The notes under the pieces were generated by a model. It ran no database searches, had not been told where the DNA came from, and worked only from the letters and a program-made list of their open reading frames with translations. The position numbers and the translations under genes were made by a program. From the NCBI RefSeq assembly GCF_014651995.1, contig NZ_BMXY01000001.1, positions 1,364,001 to 1,428,000 of the forward strand: a stretch of 64,000 bases of DNA, given 5' to 3'. Source of the DNA: Cognatilysobacter xinjiangensis. GTDB lineage: Bacteria; Pseudomonadota; Gammaproteobacteria; Xanthomonadales; Xanthomonadaceae. This document shows positions 17,401 to 26,535 of the stretch, piece by piece (position 1 is the stretch's first letter; every line of letters begins with the position of its first letter).

Positions 17401-18162
17401 TCAGCCGTAGCGGGCGCGATGCCGTTCCAGCGTACCGGCCACGCGCTCGAGCGCCGCTTCCACCTCGCGCCCGAACCCGCCCTCCGGCAGCTCGCGCACG
17501 CTCGAATGCGCAGCGCAGACGATGCGCGTATCGGCCCAACGCCTTGCGAGATCGCGCGCCCAGGCGGCGTAGGCATCGGCGGCGCCCGCCTGCGGCTTGA
17601 GCGCGCGGCCCAGCATCGGATGCATGCGCAGCGACGATGCCGGCAGGAAACTGCCCAGCAAGCCCGGCGCGGCCATCACGTTGAAGGTGTCGTCGACATG
17701 GACGATGCGGCTCGCGCGGTCGCGCACGACCACGGACGCCACGTGCACGCGCTCGTCCACGCAGACGAAGTCCACGCCGTCCGGCACCGACAGCTCCAGC
17801 GTGTCGGCGAACGCATGGTCGTCGCCCCATGCCTCCACCGGCACGCCCGCCCAGGGCAGCGCGGGGAACCGGCGGCGGTGCCGCTCGGTGCCGTGCAGCG
17901 GCGCCAGCGGGAACAGCGCATGCGTAGCCTCGACGTGCATGGTGTGGAACGGATGCACGTGCACCACGGCCGCCACCTTCTCGCCGTTGCCGGTCAGCGC
18001 CATCAGCTGCGCGCGCTCGTCGTCGTCCAGGTCGCAGCCGTCGATGACGATGAAGCGCCCGTCGGCACGCTTCACCACCGACATGTGCGTGCCGATGTTC
18101 AGCACGCCCGCGATGCGGTACGTGCCACGGATGTTCCAGAAGGTGTCGGCGAGCTTGTCCAT
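17401..18162 (-). CDS. Metallo-beta-lactamase-like hydrolase homologue
   Basis: The 253-residue protein has alternating strands consistent with an MBL fold. HVHPFHTMH (about residues 69-77) resembles the metal-binding HxHxxH cluster, IVIDGCDLDD precedes it, HVDDTFNVM follows, and a later His lies in CAAHSSVRE. The pattern is degenerate compared with canonical HxHxDH, since Asp is replaced by Phe, so activity is uncertain. The ATG at 18162 opens MDKLADTFWNIRGTYRIAGV; an ATG-free extension of four residues is possible. Confidence 0.65.
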   Translation of the reverse strand: MDKLADTFWNIRGTYRIAGVLNIGTHMSVVKRADGRFIVIDGCDLDDDERAQLMALTGNGEKVAAVVHVHPFHTMHVEATHALFPLAPLHGTERHRRRFPALPWAGVPVEAWGDDHAFADTLELSVPDGVDFVCVDERVHVASVVVRDRASRIVHVDDTFNVMAAPGLLGSFLPASSLRMHPMLGRALKPQAGAADAYAAWARDLARRWADTRIVCAAHSSVRELPEGGFGREVEAALERVAGTLERHRARYG

Positions 18163-18263
18163 GCCGCACAGCATAGGCGGCGGCCGTGAAGCGGCGGCCA
18201 GCGGGCTGGCCTTCGCCGGTCATGGCGACGCCGCGACGGCCGGATGCCTGCGCGACGCGGCAC

Positions 18264-18473
18264 TCAGGCGCCGGGCGACGGCGGCCGCTTCCACGGATCG
18301 TAGGGGCCGTCGGGATACCACGGCACGGCATCGCTGGCGCGACGATGGGTGCCGGTGGGAACCGACAGCGGCGGCCAGCCTTCGTGGCGCGGCGGATCGT
18401 GCGGCCGCGCGTCCGTCTTGCGTGCGAACGGCTGGTCGAGCGGGTGCAGCAGCGTGTGGACGAAGTTGCTCAT
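18264..18473 (-). CDS. Small Pro/His-rich hypothetical protein (69 aa)
   Basis: A GGAGG sits 6 nt before the ATG at 18473. The product begins MSNFVHTLLHPLDQPFARKT and is rich in Pro, His, Asp and Trp (PWYPDGPYDPWKRPP) without membrane segments. I recognise no family. The strong ribosome site supports a real gene. Confidence 0.55.
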   Translation of the reverse strand: MSNFVHTLLHPLDQPFARKTDARPHDPPRHEGWPPLSVPTGTHRRASDAVPWYPDGPYDPWKRPPSPGA

Positions 18474-18634
18474 ACGGCCTCCTCGCCGGGGGCCCTCCAT
18501 TCCGCGGATCGTCCGGTCCGCACGCGCCCCTGGCGATCCGATTCTTACGCCGCCGGGCGCAGCGCGCACGGACGCTCGCCGCACGAGTTCAGCCATGCGT
18601 TCGCTATGTCACGACGGCCGTAGAAGCACGTGCT

Positions 18635-19513
18635 TCAGCCGGCGAGAAGGCGCTCCACCTGTGCGTCCTTCTCGTGCCACAGGCCGTTCATCCACTGCTG
18701 GAAACGCACGCGGAACGCGCGATCGTTCTGGTAGTCGCCGCCCAGAAGCTCCGCCGGAATCGGCCGTTGCCGCACATGCATGCGGATCTCGCGGACCCGC
18801 CCCGCCAGGAGGTCGGCCAGCGTCGGGCGGCCGCCGGGGTAGGCGATGGTGACGTCGAGGATCGCGTGCAGGCCCTGCCCCATCGCGTCGAGCACGAAGG
18901 CGACGCCGCCGGATTTCGGACGCAGCAGGTGGCGATAGTCGGAGCCCTGGCGCGCGTGCTTTTGCGGCGTGAAGCGCGTGCCCTCGACGAAATTGACGAT
19001 CGATACCGGAATCGAGCGGAACTTCTCGCAGGCGCGGCGCGTGGCCTCGATGTCGCGGCCCGCGAGCTCGGGGCGCCGGGCGATCTGCTTCTTCGTGTAG
19101 CGCCCCATGAAGGGGAAATCGAGCGCCCACCAGGCCACGCCCAGCAGGGGCACCCAGAACAGCTGGCGCTTGAGGAAGAAGCGCATCAGCGGGATGCGCC
19201 GGTTGAACACCTTCTGCATCGCGATGATGTCCACCCAGCTCTGGTGGTTGGCCAGCATCAGGTAGTGCCCGTGGACGTCGAGCGTCGCGTCCATCTCCAC
19301 CCGCACCTGCGCAGGCGTGAAGCGGTCCACCATCCAGCCGTTGAAGCCGATCCAGCTTTCGGCGATGCCGGTGAGCAGCGGATTGCTCGCGCGTCGCAGG
19401 CGGTCGGAGGGCAGCATCGCCTTGGTCAACGCGACGGCCATCAGCGGCACGACGTGCACGATCGTGCTGAGCGCGATGAGCAGGAAAACGAAGGACAGGC
19501 GCAGCAGGGCCAT
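18635..19513 (-). CDS. 1-acyl-glycerol-3-phosphate acyltransferase family protein (YihG-like)
   Basis: The protein has 292 residues. The PlsC motifs are present: motif I NHQSWVD (HxxxxD, about residues 89-95), motif III FVEGTRFT (about 179-186) and a proline-containing block VTIAYPGG. An N-terminal membrane anchor (about 5-32) precedes the domain. The arrangement matches the YihG/YihG-like acyltransferases rather than the essential PlsC. It would transfer acyl groups onto lysophosphatidate at the inner membrane. A role beside the signalling operon downstream is not evident. Confidence 0.87.
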   Translation of the reverse strand: MALLRLSFVFLLIALSTIVHVVPLMAVALTKAMLPSDRLRRASNPLLTGIAESWIGFNGWMVDRFTPAQVRVEMDATLDVHGHYLMLANHQSWVDIIAMQKVFNRRIPLMRFFLKRQLFWVPLLGVAWWALDFPFMGRYTKKQIARRPELAGRDIEATRRACEKFRSIPVSIVNFVEGTRFTPQKHARQGSDYRHLLRPKSGGVAFVLDAMGQGLHAILDVTIAYPGGRPTLADLLAGRVREIRMHVRQRPIPAELLGGDYQNDRAFRVRFQQWMNGLWHEKDAQVERLLAG

Positions 19514-19672
19514 GGATTCGCGGGCTTACGGGGGACGCCTATTGTGCCGCCGGCACGGCATCGGGGCCCTCACCCGGCGCGCGCAGTGTGACGGGTGCCG
19601 CGCGCGCGGGGCCGCGAGTCTGGCGTGGCGCGCCCGGTGATCGCGCCGCACGCCGCGGTGCGACGCGACGTC

Positions 19673-21760
19673 TCAACCCTCGGCGCGCTCCACCGCCGCG
19701 CGCACGACGTCGCCCGAGGCGTCCGCGCCGGCATGGCCCTGCAGCATCCGCGACAGCGAGACCGAGGCTTCCTCCTCGTCCTCGTCGCGGAAGTTGCCGG
19801 CGATGCGGCGGATCTCCTTCTCGATCGCGAAGAACGCGTCCAGCACCACCGGGTCGAAGGTGACGCCGCGCAGCTCGCGCATCATCTGCATCGCGCGTTC
19901 GTGCGGGAACGGGTCCTTGTAGCAGCGGCGGCTGATCAGCGCGTCGTAGATGTCGGCCACCGCCATGATGCGCCCCGACAGCGGGATCGCCTGGCCCTCC
20001 AGCCCCATCGGATAGCCCGTGCCGTCCCACTTCTCGTGGTGCGTGGCCGCGATCTCGCTGGCGACGGTGAGGAAGTTGTCGCCGTCGATGTGCCGCGACG
20101 TGCTGAGGATGATCTGCCGCCCGAACTCGGCGTGCTTGCGCATGATCACCCACTCCTCGGCGGTCAGCGCGCCGGGCTTGAGCAGGATGTGGTCGGGCAC
20201 GCCCACCTTGCCGATGTCGTGCAGCGGCGCGGACAGGAACAGCAGGTGGATGTACTCGTCGGTCAGCACCTCGAGGTACTGGCCGGTGTCGCGCAGCCTG
20301 CGCGCGATGGCACGCACGTAGTGCTGCGTACGCTTGATGTGCGCGCCGGTTTCCGGGTCGCGCGTTTCGGCGACCGCCGACATCGATTCGATGGTGACCT
20401 GCCGTGCGTTCTCCAGCTGGCGCCGCCAGCGCTGCGCATGCCGCTGGTGCATCGCGAAGCGGATCGCGAAGCCGGTCGCCAGCACCACGCAGGCCACCAG
20501 CACCGGCACCGCGACGGGCAGCACCAGCCCCCAGCGCGCGAAAGCCACGTAGGCCGTGGCGCCGAGCGCCAGAAGCACGCCGGCGGTCGCGACGCCCAGC
20601 ACGATCAGGCTGCGGCCGGCCAGGAACAGGCTGCCCTGCGAGGCCGCCAGCAACAGCGCGAGCAGCAGCGCCGCGGTCGGGCCCCAGTCGGGCGCGCGCA
20701 GCATGCGGTCGTCGAGGATGTTCTGCGCCAGCACCGACTGCACCTTCGCGCCGGAGAAGCTGCGGCTCACCGCGGTCGCGTGCAGGTCGTTGAGGCCGAC
20801 GGCCGAGGAGCCCACGAACACGACCCTGCCGCGCAGGTCCTGCGGTGAATGCCGGCCGGCGAGCACATCCACCGCCGACACGCTCGGATAGCGCGACGGA
20901 TCGCCGTCGAAGCGCAGCAGCGCGCGCCCGGCGCGGTCCACCGGGATCTCGTGCGTGCCGACCACCAGCGATGCGCCGTCACGGCCGGCCTTCACCTGCG
21001 CCGACGACACGTCCAGCGCGCGCATCGTCGCCGCCAGCGCGAGGCTCGGATGCATCACGCCGCGGTACTCGATCAGCAGCGGCAGGCGGCGCAGCCGGCC
21101 GTCGCCGTCCACCTGCATGTTGACGAAACCGTTGAAGCGGGTCTGCGAGGCGATGGTGTCGACGTTCTCCAGCACGCCGTGCGCGCGGTCCGGCGCGAGG
21201 CTATGCAGCGCGCCCTCGAAGCCGACGCCCGGACGGACCGGCGACGCTTCGCGCGTGGCGTGGTCGAAGTAGAAGTAGCGCGCGCCTACCACGCCGGCCT
21301 GCGCCATCTGCGCACCGAGATAGCCGTCGTTGTCGAGCAGGCCGTCGGGCACGCCGGAGAAGGCCACGTCGATGCCGAAGTCGCGCTTGTAGGTCTTCTG
21401 CACGTCCACCAGCGAGGCGCGGTCGGCCTCGGGCAGCAGCACGTCGAGCGCGATGGCCGACGGACGTTCCGCGGCGATGCGCTCGATCAGCGCGGCCAGG
21501 CGGTAGCGCGGCCAGGGCCACTGCCCCACCGCCGACAGGCTCACGTCGTCGATGTCGACCACCACCGTGTCCTGCGACGGCCGGTCGTGCGCGGTGGCGC
21601 GCACCAGCGCGTCGAGGATGGCGTTGTCGATGCGCTCGATCGGCGCGACGCGCAGCATTCCGCCGAGCCCCACCAGCAGCGCCAGCGCGACGCCCGCGAG
21701 CAGGAACAGCAGCCCCTGGTAGCGCGACGGACGCGCGGCCGATACGAGCGGCGGGATCAT
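19673..21760 (-). CDS. CHASE2-domain HD-GYP c-di-GMP phosphodiesterase
   Basis: The protein has 695 residues. A membrane helix (about 14-35) is followed by a periplasmic CHASE2 sensor domain (about 45-320; VVVDIDDVSLSAVGQWPWPR, ALDVLLPEAD, RFDGDPSRYPSVSAVDVLAG), then three more helices (about 350-440). The cytoplasmic HD-GYP domain shows HDIGK (about 513-517) and HHEKWDGTGYP (about 574-584), so catalytic and GYP motifs are intact. The enzyme should cleave c-di-GMP in response to an envelope signal. It is the last gene of a fecR-ompA-chase2 operon. CHASE2 is more often joined to a cyclase or kinase, so the HD-GYP output is notable. Confidence 0.9.
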   Translation of the reverse strand: MIPPLVSAARPSRYQGLLFLLAGVALALLVGLGGMLRVAPIERIDNAILDALVRATAHDRPSQDTVVVDIDDVSLSAVGQWPWPRYRLAALIERIAAERPSAIALDVLLPEADRASLVDVQKTYKRDFGIDVAFSGVPDGLLDNDGYLGAQMAQAGVVGARYFYFDHATREASPVRPGVGFEGALHSLAPDRAHGVLENVDTIASQTRFNGFVNMQVDGDGRLRRLPLLIEYRGVMHPSLALAATMRALDVSSAQVKAGRDGASLVVGTHEIPVDRAGRALLRFDGDPSRYPSVSAVDVLAGRHSPQDLRGRVVFVGSSAVGLNDLHATAVSRSFSGAKVQSVLAQNILDDRMLRAPDWGPTAALLLALLLAASQGSLFLAGRSLIVLGVATAGVLLALGATAYVAFARWGLVLPVAVPVLVACVVLATGFAIRFAMHQRHAQRWRRQLENARQVTIESMSAVAETRDPETGAHIKRTQHYVRAIARRLRDTGQYLEVLTDEYIHLLFLSAPLHDIGKVGVPDHILLKPGALTAEEWVIMRKHAEFGRQIILSTSRHIDGDNFLTVASEIAATHHEKWDGTGYPMGLEGQAIPLSGRIMAVADIYDALISRRCYKDPFPHERAMQMMRELRGVTFDPVVLDAFFAIEKEIRRIAGNFRDEDEEEASVSLSRMLQGHAGADASGDVVRAAVERAEG

Positions 21761-21809
21761 GCCGGCCTCCGTGCGGCGCTGCGCAGCGGGCCGATGCGGC
21801 GCGATGCGC

Positions 21810-22424
21810 TCACAGGACGAAGATCTCCGCGCGGCGGTTTCGCGGCTCGGGCACGCCCGGGCGCGTCGGCACCAGCGGCGCCTTGTCGCCGAAATAGTCG
21901 ACCTGCACCGGCAGGTCGGGGTCGATCTGCTTCAGGATCGCGGCCACGGCGCGTGCGCGCTCGGCCGACAGTTGCAGGTTGTACTGCGGCGTGCCCACCG
22001 AATCGGTGTAGCCAAATACGGTCACTTCCGTCGGCAGGCGCTGGCGCACGGCCTCCAGCACCTTGGGCAGCATGCGACGCGACTCGGGCGTCAGCTCCAT
22101 GCTGTCGAACCTGAAATTGAGCACGAAGCTCAGCGGTGCGCTGGGCTGGGCGTCCAGCAGCGCGCGGTGCTTCTTCTCGAAGGCCGCGCGCTCGCGCGGC
22201 GAGAGCTTCTTCGGCACGCCGCGCGCATCCACCTCGACGCTGCCCCAGGCTTCGTCCACGCGCTCCTGCGCCTGCCCGTTGCCGACCACCACCGCGCCCA
22301 CCTTGCCGCTCTGGTCGGGCATCAGCGTGACGCGCGTGGGCGCCGCCGAACAGGCCGACAGCAGCACGGCGAACGAAAGCGCCGCGACGGCACGCCAGCC
22401 GCGGCGAAGGCCCTGCAGGTTCAT
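21810..22424 (-). CDS. OmpA-domain lipoprotein
   Basis: The 204-residue protein has a lipoprotein signal ending in LLSAC (Cys about 25). The C-terminal OmpA/MotB peptidoglycan-binding domain shows FVLNFRFDSMELTPESRRML and GYTDSVGTPQYNLQLSAERA, ending EPRNRRAEIFVL. It likely tethers the sensor machinery to peptidoglycan. The start lies 4 nt after the FecR stop codon, and the CHASE2 gene begins 49 nt downstream, so the three are an operon. Confidence 0.88.
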   Translation of the reverse strand: MNLQGLRRGWRAVAALSFAVLLSACSAAPTRVTLMPDQSGKVGAVVVGNGQAQERVDEAWGSVEVDARGVPKKLSPRERAAFEKKHRALLDAQPSAPLSFVLNFRFDSMELTPESRRMLPKVLEAVRQRLPTEVTVFGYTDSVGTPQYNLQLSAERARAVAAILKQIDPDLPVQVDYFGDKAPLVPTRPGVPEPRNRRAEIFVL

Positions 22425-22428
22425 GGGA

Positions 22429-22872
22429 TCAGCCGGCCTCGACGAGGAAGCGCGTGCCGCGCACGCCCACCGTGGCCTTCGGCGTTTCGACCTTCACGGT
22501 TTCGGGCGCCATCTTGCCGATCTTGCCGGACTCGTAGATCGCCGCGCCCTTGCTCATGTACAGCGAGAAGCCGTACTTGCCGGCCTTGGGCTGGAACGCG
22601 TAGTCGCGCACCTGCACGTCGGCACCGCCGCCGAGCGTGAGCATGGTGCCGTCGGTGAACACGATCGCCGCCGTCGCGCCGGGCGCGGTGACGATGCGGT
22701 CGGCGACCTGCAGCTGCGCGCCGCTCGCGACCTCGCGCGACGTCCCGCCCTGCATCACGGTGACGCGGCCGGACACGCTCTTGACCAGCGCGACATGGGG
22801 CTCGGCCGCGAACAGCGGCATCGAGGCGCAGAGCAGCCATCCAGCAACCAGAAGAGCCAGGACCCTGTTCAT
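22429..22872 (-). CDS. FecR-domain periplasmic protein
   Basis: The protein has 147 residues. The signal peptide (MNRVLALLVAGWLLCASMPL) is followed by a FecR-type domain: VKSVSGRVTVMQGG, LQVADRIVTAPGATAAIVFT, DGTMLTLGGGADVQV, and PKATVGVRGTRFLVE at the end, a standard FecR closing block. Unlike classical FecR it has no membrane anchor or anti-sigma domain. It is the first gene of the operon with OmpA and CHASE2-HD-GYP, so it probably serves as an extracytoplasmic ligand or partner of CHASE2. Confidence 0.85.
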   Translation of the reverse strand: MNRVLALLVAGWLLCASMPLFAAEPHVALVKSVSGRVTVMQGGTSREVASGAQLQVADRIVTAPGATAAIVFTDGTMLTLGGGADVQVRDYAFQPKAGKYGFSLYMSKGAAIYESGKIGKMAPETVKVETPKATVGVRGTRFLVEAG

Positions 22873-23288
22873 CGGTACACCCCTGTAATCGGAAATCCGG
22901 TGCCGCGTGACGGCACCCCTCGATAGCGGCATCAGTCCCGATGGCTTCAGTATCCCTTCTTGCCGAACCGGGGCCGCATTCCGGGCATCTCCGATGCCGT
23001 GCGTGACGTATAGCCCGTTTCCCGCCGCCGCGCGCGGGCCGATGCGCGAACTGTGATCCGGCACGATGGGTGCCTAAGGCGCGTCGTGCCGGCGTGAAGC
23101 GCGGCGCCGGATTTTCGGGCGGCTGCAACTGCAGCATCGCGAACGCCGCGGCCGGCGCGGTCCGGTATCGCGGCTCGCCTGCCCGTCACGCGTCGCCGCG
23201 CAGCTCGCGCCCTTGCCGACGCTCCGTGCAGGGCGGAGCATCGACGCCCCGCCGCCCTTCCCGGCGGCACCGACGCGGGAACCCTCCG
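22873..23288. other. Divergent intergenic region, no gene seen
   Basis: About 416 bases separate the fecR operon (minus) from the following plus-strand gene. I see no protein-like frame, tRNA or clear hairpin. It must hold the promoters of both units. No convincing sigma-70 boxes stand out in this GC-rich stretch. Confidence 0.4.
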
Positions 23289-23795
23289 ATGCGCCTCGCA
23301 ACCTTCCTGCCCCTGGCGCTGCTCGTGGCGAGCGGCATCGCGGGCGCACAGGACCATCCGACGATCCCGGAACGCCCCGCCGCGCTGAAGGCGCTGGACG
23401 GCGACTGGGTGATGACCGGCGACGTCATGGGCGAGCCGGTGACCTACCGCATGCACGGCGGGCCGACGCTGCAGGGAGCCTTCACCGAGATCCACATGGA
23501 CGACGTGCAGCGGCCCTCGCAGTACGAGGCCCGCGTGCTGATCGGCTACGACGCCGACAGCCGCAGCGTGATCGCGCACTGGATGGACAGCTTCGGCGCG
23601 AAATACTCGATCCCGCACGGCGCCGGCAGCCTCGACGACCACTCGATCCGCTTCACGATCCCCTACGCGAGCGGCCCGTTCCGCGACACCTTCACCTACA
23701 GCGCCGACACCGACAGCTGGCTGTTCGTGCTCGAAGCGGGCCAGCCCGACGGCAGCTGGAAGCACTTCGCCCGCTACGAGGTCCGCCGCCCCTGA
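23289..23795 (+). CDS. Secreted DUF1579-like protein
   Basis: The 168-residue protein has a signal peptide (MRLATFLPLALLVASGIAGA). The remainder (LKALDGDWVMTGDVMGEPVT, YEARVLIGYDADSRSVIAHW, GSWKHFARYEVRR) resembles DUF1579-type beta-barrel proteins of lipocalin-like shape. The ATG at 23289 begins the signal; the longer frame is composition noise. The gene is followed 43 nt later by a GFA-family gene on the same strand. Confidence 0.75.
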   Translation: MRLATFLPLALLVASGIAGAQDHPTIPERPAALKALDGDWVMTGDVMGEPVTYRMHGGPTLQGAFTEIHMDDVQRPSQYEARVLIGYDADSRSVIAHWMDSFGAKYSIPHGAGSLDDHSIRFTIPYASGPFRDTFTYSADTDSWLFVLEAGQPDGSWKHFARYEVRRP

Positions 23796-23838
23796 CGGGC
23801 GGCGACGCGATACACCGCCCACCCGAGGGAGGCCCGCC

Positions 23839-24231
23839 ATGACAAGCCGAGTCGCCACCTGCACCTGCGGCAGCCTCGTCGCCCGCACCGAAGGCGAGCC
23901 CCTCCGCGTCTCCGTCTGCCACTGCCTCGACTGCCAGCGGCGCAGCGGCAGCGTCTTCGCCGCGCAGGCGCGCTTTCCCGAGGAGAACGTGCGCATCGAG
24001 GGCGCCACGCACGAGTACGTGCGCAAAGGCTCGGACGGCTCGGCCACGTTCTCCTTCTGCCCGCACTGCGGTTGCACGGTGTTCTACCGGCGCGCCGCCG
24101 AGCCCGGCTGCATTGCGATCCCGATCGGCGCGTTCGCCGATCCCGGCTTTCCGCCACCTGCGATCGCCGTCTACCACGTGCGCCAGCATCCCTGGCTGAC
24201 GCTCGCGGACACGATCGAGCAGTACGAGTAG
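23839..24231 (+). CDS. GFA-family (glutathione-dependent formaldehyde-activating-type) zinc protein
   Basis: The 130-residue protein carries the zinc-binding cysteine pattern of the GFA/CENP-V family: CTCGS near the N-terminus, CHCLDCQRRSGS in the middle and CPHCGCTVFY later. The family includes Gfa, but most members have no proven formaldehyde activity. A GAGGGAGG ribosome site lies upstream. It probably shares a transcript with the preceding secreted protein. Confidence 0.88.
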   Translation: MTSRVATCTCGSLVARTEGEPLRVSVCHCLDCQRRSGSVFAAQARFPEENVRIEGATHEYVRKGSDGSATFSFCPHCGCTVFYRRAAEPGCIAIPIGAFADPGFPPPAIAVYHVRQHPWLTLADTIEQYE

Positions 24232-24430
24232 ACGTTTACTGTGGCGCGCCGGGTTGCCGGTCACGTCCCCGCCAACCCGCGGCGCGCCGGCGGCCGCGTG
24301 ATCCCCGTCTGCATCTGCGCCGAGAGATCCGACACAGGCCCGCGGTTCCATCGGGGTGCCGCCGCCTCCGGATTCACGAGAGGCACCGGCTTATCACGGC
24401 ACGTCTGCGCCGCGGCCACGCGCTTTGGCG

Positions 24431-25039
24431 CTACACCGGCGCAAAAAACATCAGATACACCAGCCGCCCGTTCTCCAGGCTGTCGCCGAAGCCGCGGCCG
24501 GCGGTGTGCCACAGCCACGGGCGCAGCAGGACGAGGCGGTTGAAGCGCATGGGCACGGTCATGGTGGTTTCCCATGCGCTCTCGTCCACGCTGTCGCGCT
24601 CGATGATGTCGCGGAAGGCGTCGTCGTAGCTGGCGTAGCCGAGCTTGGCGACTTCCTCGGGCGTCATCGGGCGGCGCTCGGTGCCCGTGCGTCGATGCTT
24701 GAAGAAGTCGGTGCCGCCCTGGCAGTCCTCGGGGCGGCTTAGGTATAGGATGCCGGACCAGTGGCCGGGGTCGACGTGCACGCCGGCGCGGCCGACGTCG
24801 GACGCGAGCGTGATGCGGAACTTCGCGTAGGAGCCGGGCGGCGTCATCGGGCCGAGGCGCTCGCCGGTGAGCTGCGAGATGTATTCGGCCAGGCCGTCGA
24901 TCTCGAGGCGTTCGAGCGAGTTGCGGCCGGGGAAGGCGCCTTCCTGCTCCGGATAGGTGAGCTTGAGCGCGGCGTCGCGGAAGGCCCACGCGTCGGCGTC
25001 GGGCAGGAAATCGTCGACGACGATCAGCGAGGTGGGCAT
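24431..25039 (-). CDS. DUF6445-like 2OG-Fe(II) oxygenase-fold protein
   Basis: The 202-residue protein begins MPTSLIVVDDFLPDADAWAF. The block VHVDPGHWSGILYLS holds the HxD iron motif, LRPWLWHTAGRGFGDSLENG carries the distal His, and RLVYLMFFAP ends with the Arg that binds 2-oxoglutarate. From memory this fits DUF6445. The gene lies 47 nt downstream of a glycosyltransferase-like gene on the same strand, so an operon that modifies a glycan, peptide or small molecule is possible. Confidence 0.75.
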   Translation of the reverse strand: MPTSLIVVDDFLPDADAWAFRDAALKLTYPEQEGAFPGRNSLERLEIDGLAEYISQLTGERLGPMTPPGSYAKFRITLASDVGRAGVHVDPGHWSGILYLSRPEDCQGGTDFFKHRRTGTERRPMTPEEVAKLGYASYDDAFRDIIERDSVDESAWETTMTVPMRFNRLVLLRPWLWHTAGRGFGDSLENGRLVYLMFFAPV

Positions 25040-25056
25040 GGCGGCGGGATCCCCTG

Positions 25057-25076
25057 GCGGCGCCGAACGGCGCCGC
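25057..25076 (-). terminator. Intercistronic GC-rich hairpin
   Basis: Perfect 8-bp arms gcggcgcc and ggcgccgc enclose the loop GAAC. They lie between the glycosyltransferase stop (25087) and the start of the oxygenase gene (25039). There is no T-run, so it may attenuate or stabilise the message rather than terminate it. Confidence 0.35.
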
Positions 25077-25086
25077 GTCCGCCCGA

Positions 25087-26535
25087 TTAGGCCAGAGCGC
25101 TCGCGGGGCCCGCAACGGCGCCGGCGGACGCGAGCGACAGCAGGCCGCGGGCGAAAAGGCGGTGGCTGGATTCGAGCGCGTGCATGTCGCGGCCGTCGAG
25201 CGCGCTGCACGGCTGGCCGACGAGCTGGCGCAGCGCAGCGAGTGCATCGGGCGCGAGCGTGGTGCTGGCGTAGTCGCAGTGGACGCGGCCGGTCACGGGG
25301 TCCAGCGCGCGCACCAGCGGGCCGAACTGCACGTGCATTTCGTCGAACGCGGGCGGTGCGGGACGCGGGCTGTCGATGGCGTCGAGCGCATCGCCGAGCG
25401 CGCGGCCGAAGGCGGCCAGCGAGTGGCGCTCGCGGACCAGCGCGGCGCCGCGTGCGCACTCGTCCGCGACCGCCTGCGGGCGCGCGAGGTCGGAAAGGAT
25501 GCGTTCGGCGACGGCGCGGTAGGCGGACGGATCCTGCTCGCCCTGCGGGCCGGGCACCATGTCGAAACTCTCGTGCACGCGGAGGCCGTGGCCGGCCGGC
25601 AGCAGGAAGCGCAGGTTGCCGGCGCCGTTCGTATGGAACGGGCAGCCGTTGTGCACGGATTCGAGCGCGTAGAACCCGAACGACTCCGGCACCGGCCCGT
25701 AGGCCAGCCCGAAACGGCAGGCGCGCATCACCTCGAACAGCGCGCGCTGGCGCAGCAGCGGTACTTCGAGGAAGTAGTCGTCGCAGCTGCGGCCGGGCGG
25801 CAGCATGCCGTCGAGCGCGGCGCGCAGTTCGCGGCCCAGCGCGCCCTGCGGGATCAGCAGCGCGATGCGCGGCAGGCGCGCGGCGCTGCGCAGCATGTCC
25901 AGCCAGACCAGGACCGCGAGCGTGGCGAACCAGTCGTTCTTGCCCGGCTGCAGCGCATGGCCCCAGATCACGTCGCCATCGAGCGCGCGCCGCACGTTGG
26001 TCGGCAGATCGGCACCGATGGTGAAGCCGGGATGGCCGTCGGGCTGCTCGACGCAGGGCAAGGGCAGCGGCAGGTCGACCACCGCCTGCAGCCCTGCCGG
26101 GTTCAGGCACTCGCGGCGCTGCCAGTTCGGGAACGCGAAGAACGCGCGCAGCACGCGCGCGAGGTACGGCGAATTGGCGAGGTGCAGGTCGACATCGGCC
26201 GAGCCCATCCAGCTGCCCGCGCCGTAGGCGAGGCCGTGGTAGAGCATCGCGTTGCGCCGTGCCGTGCCGCGCGACGGTGCGCGCACCACCGACGTGGCCG
26301 CCGCGTCGTACAGCGCGACGTCGGGACGCGCATCGCCGTCGAGTGCGGCCAGCTGCGACGCGAGCGCGAGCGGAAGCAACGCCTCCTGCCCCTGCCCGCG
26401 CGGCGGCGCGAACGCACGCGTGTCCCAACCGCGGCGCGCGAGGATCGGCGCGATCGCGTCGTTGACGTAACCCACGGAGCCGTGGAACGGCGGGCCGCCG
26501 GTCTTGGAAAGCAGGAGCGCGATGGATTTCGACAT
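25087..26535 (-). CDS. Glycosyltransferase-like protein (GT-B, DUF2827-like)
   Basis: The protein has 482 residues. The N-terminus SIALLLSKTGGPPFHGSVGY and the block PESFGFYALESVHNGCPFHT (about residues 285-304) match the E-x7-E nucleotide-sugar-binding motif of retaining GT-B glycosyltransferases. A C-terminal extension of about 100 residues is unlike family 4 enzymes. A DUF2827-like relationship is suspected from memory only. The donor and acceptor are unknown. The gene probably forms a two-gene unit with the downstream 2OG oxygenase. Confidence 0.68.
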   Translation of the reverse strand: MSKSIALLLSKTGGPPFHGSVGYVNDAIAPILARRGWDTRAFAPPRGQGQEALLPLALASQLAALDGDARPDVALYDAAATSVVRAPSRGTARRNAMLYHGLAYGAGSWMGSADVDLHLANSPYLARVLRAFFAFPNWQRRECLNPAGLQAVVDLPLPLPCVEQPDGHPGFTIGADLPTNVRRALDGDVIWGHALQPGKNDWFATLAVLVWLDMLRSAARLPRIALLIPQGALGRELRAALDGMLPPGRSCDDYFLEVPLLRQRALFEVMRACRFGLAYGPVPESFGFYALESVHNGCPFHTNGAGNLRFLLPAGHGLRVHESFDMVPGPQGEQDPSAYRAVAERILSDLARPQAVADECARGAALVRERHSLAAFGRALGDALDAIDSPRPAPPAFDEMHVQFGPLVRALDPVTGRVHCDYASTTLAPDALAALRQLVGQPCSALDGRDMHALESSHRLFARGLLSLASAGAVAGPASALA

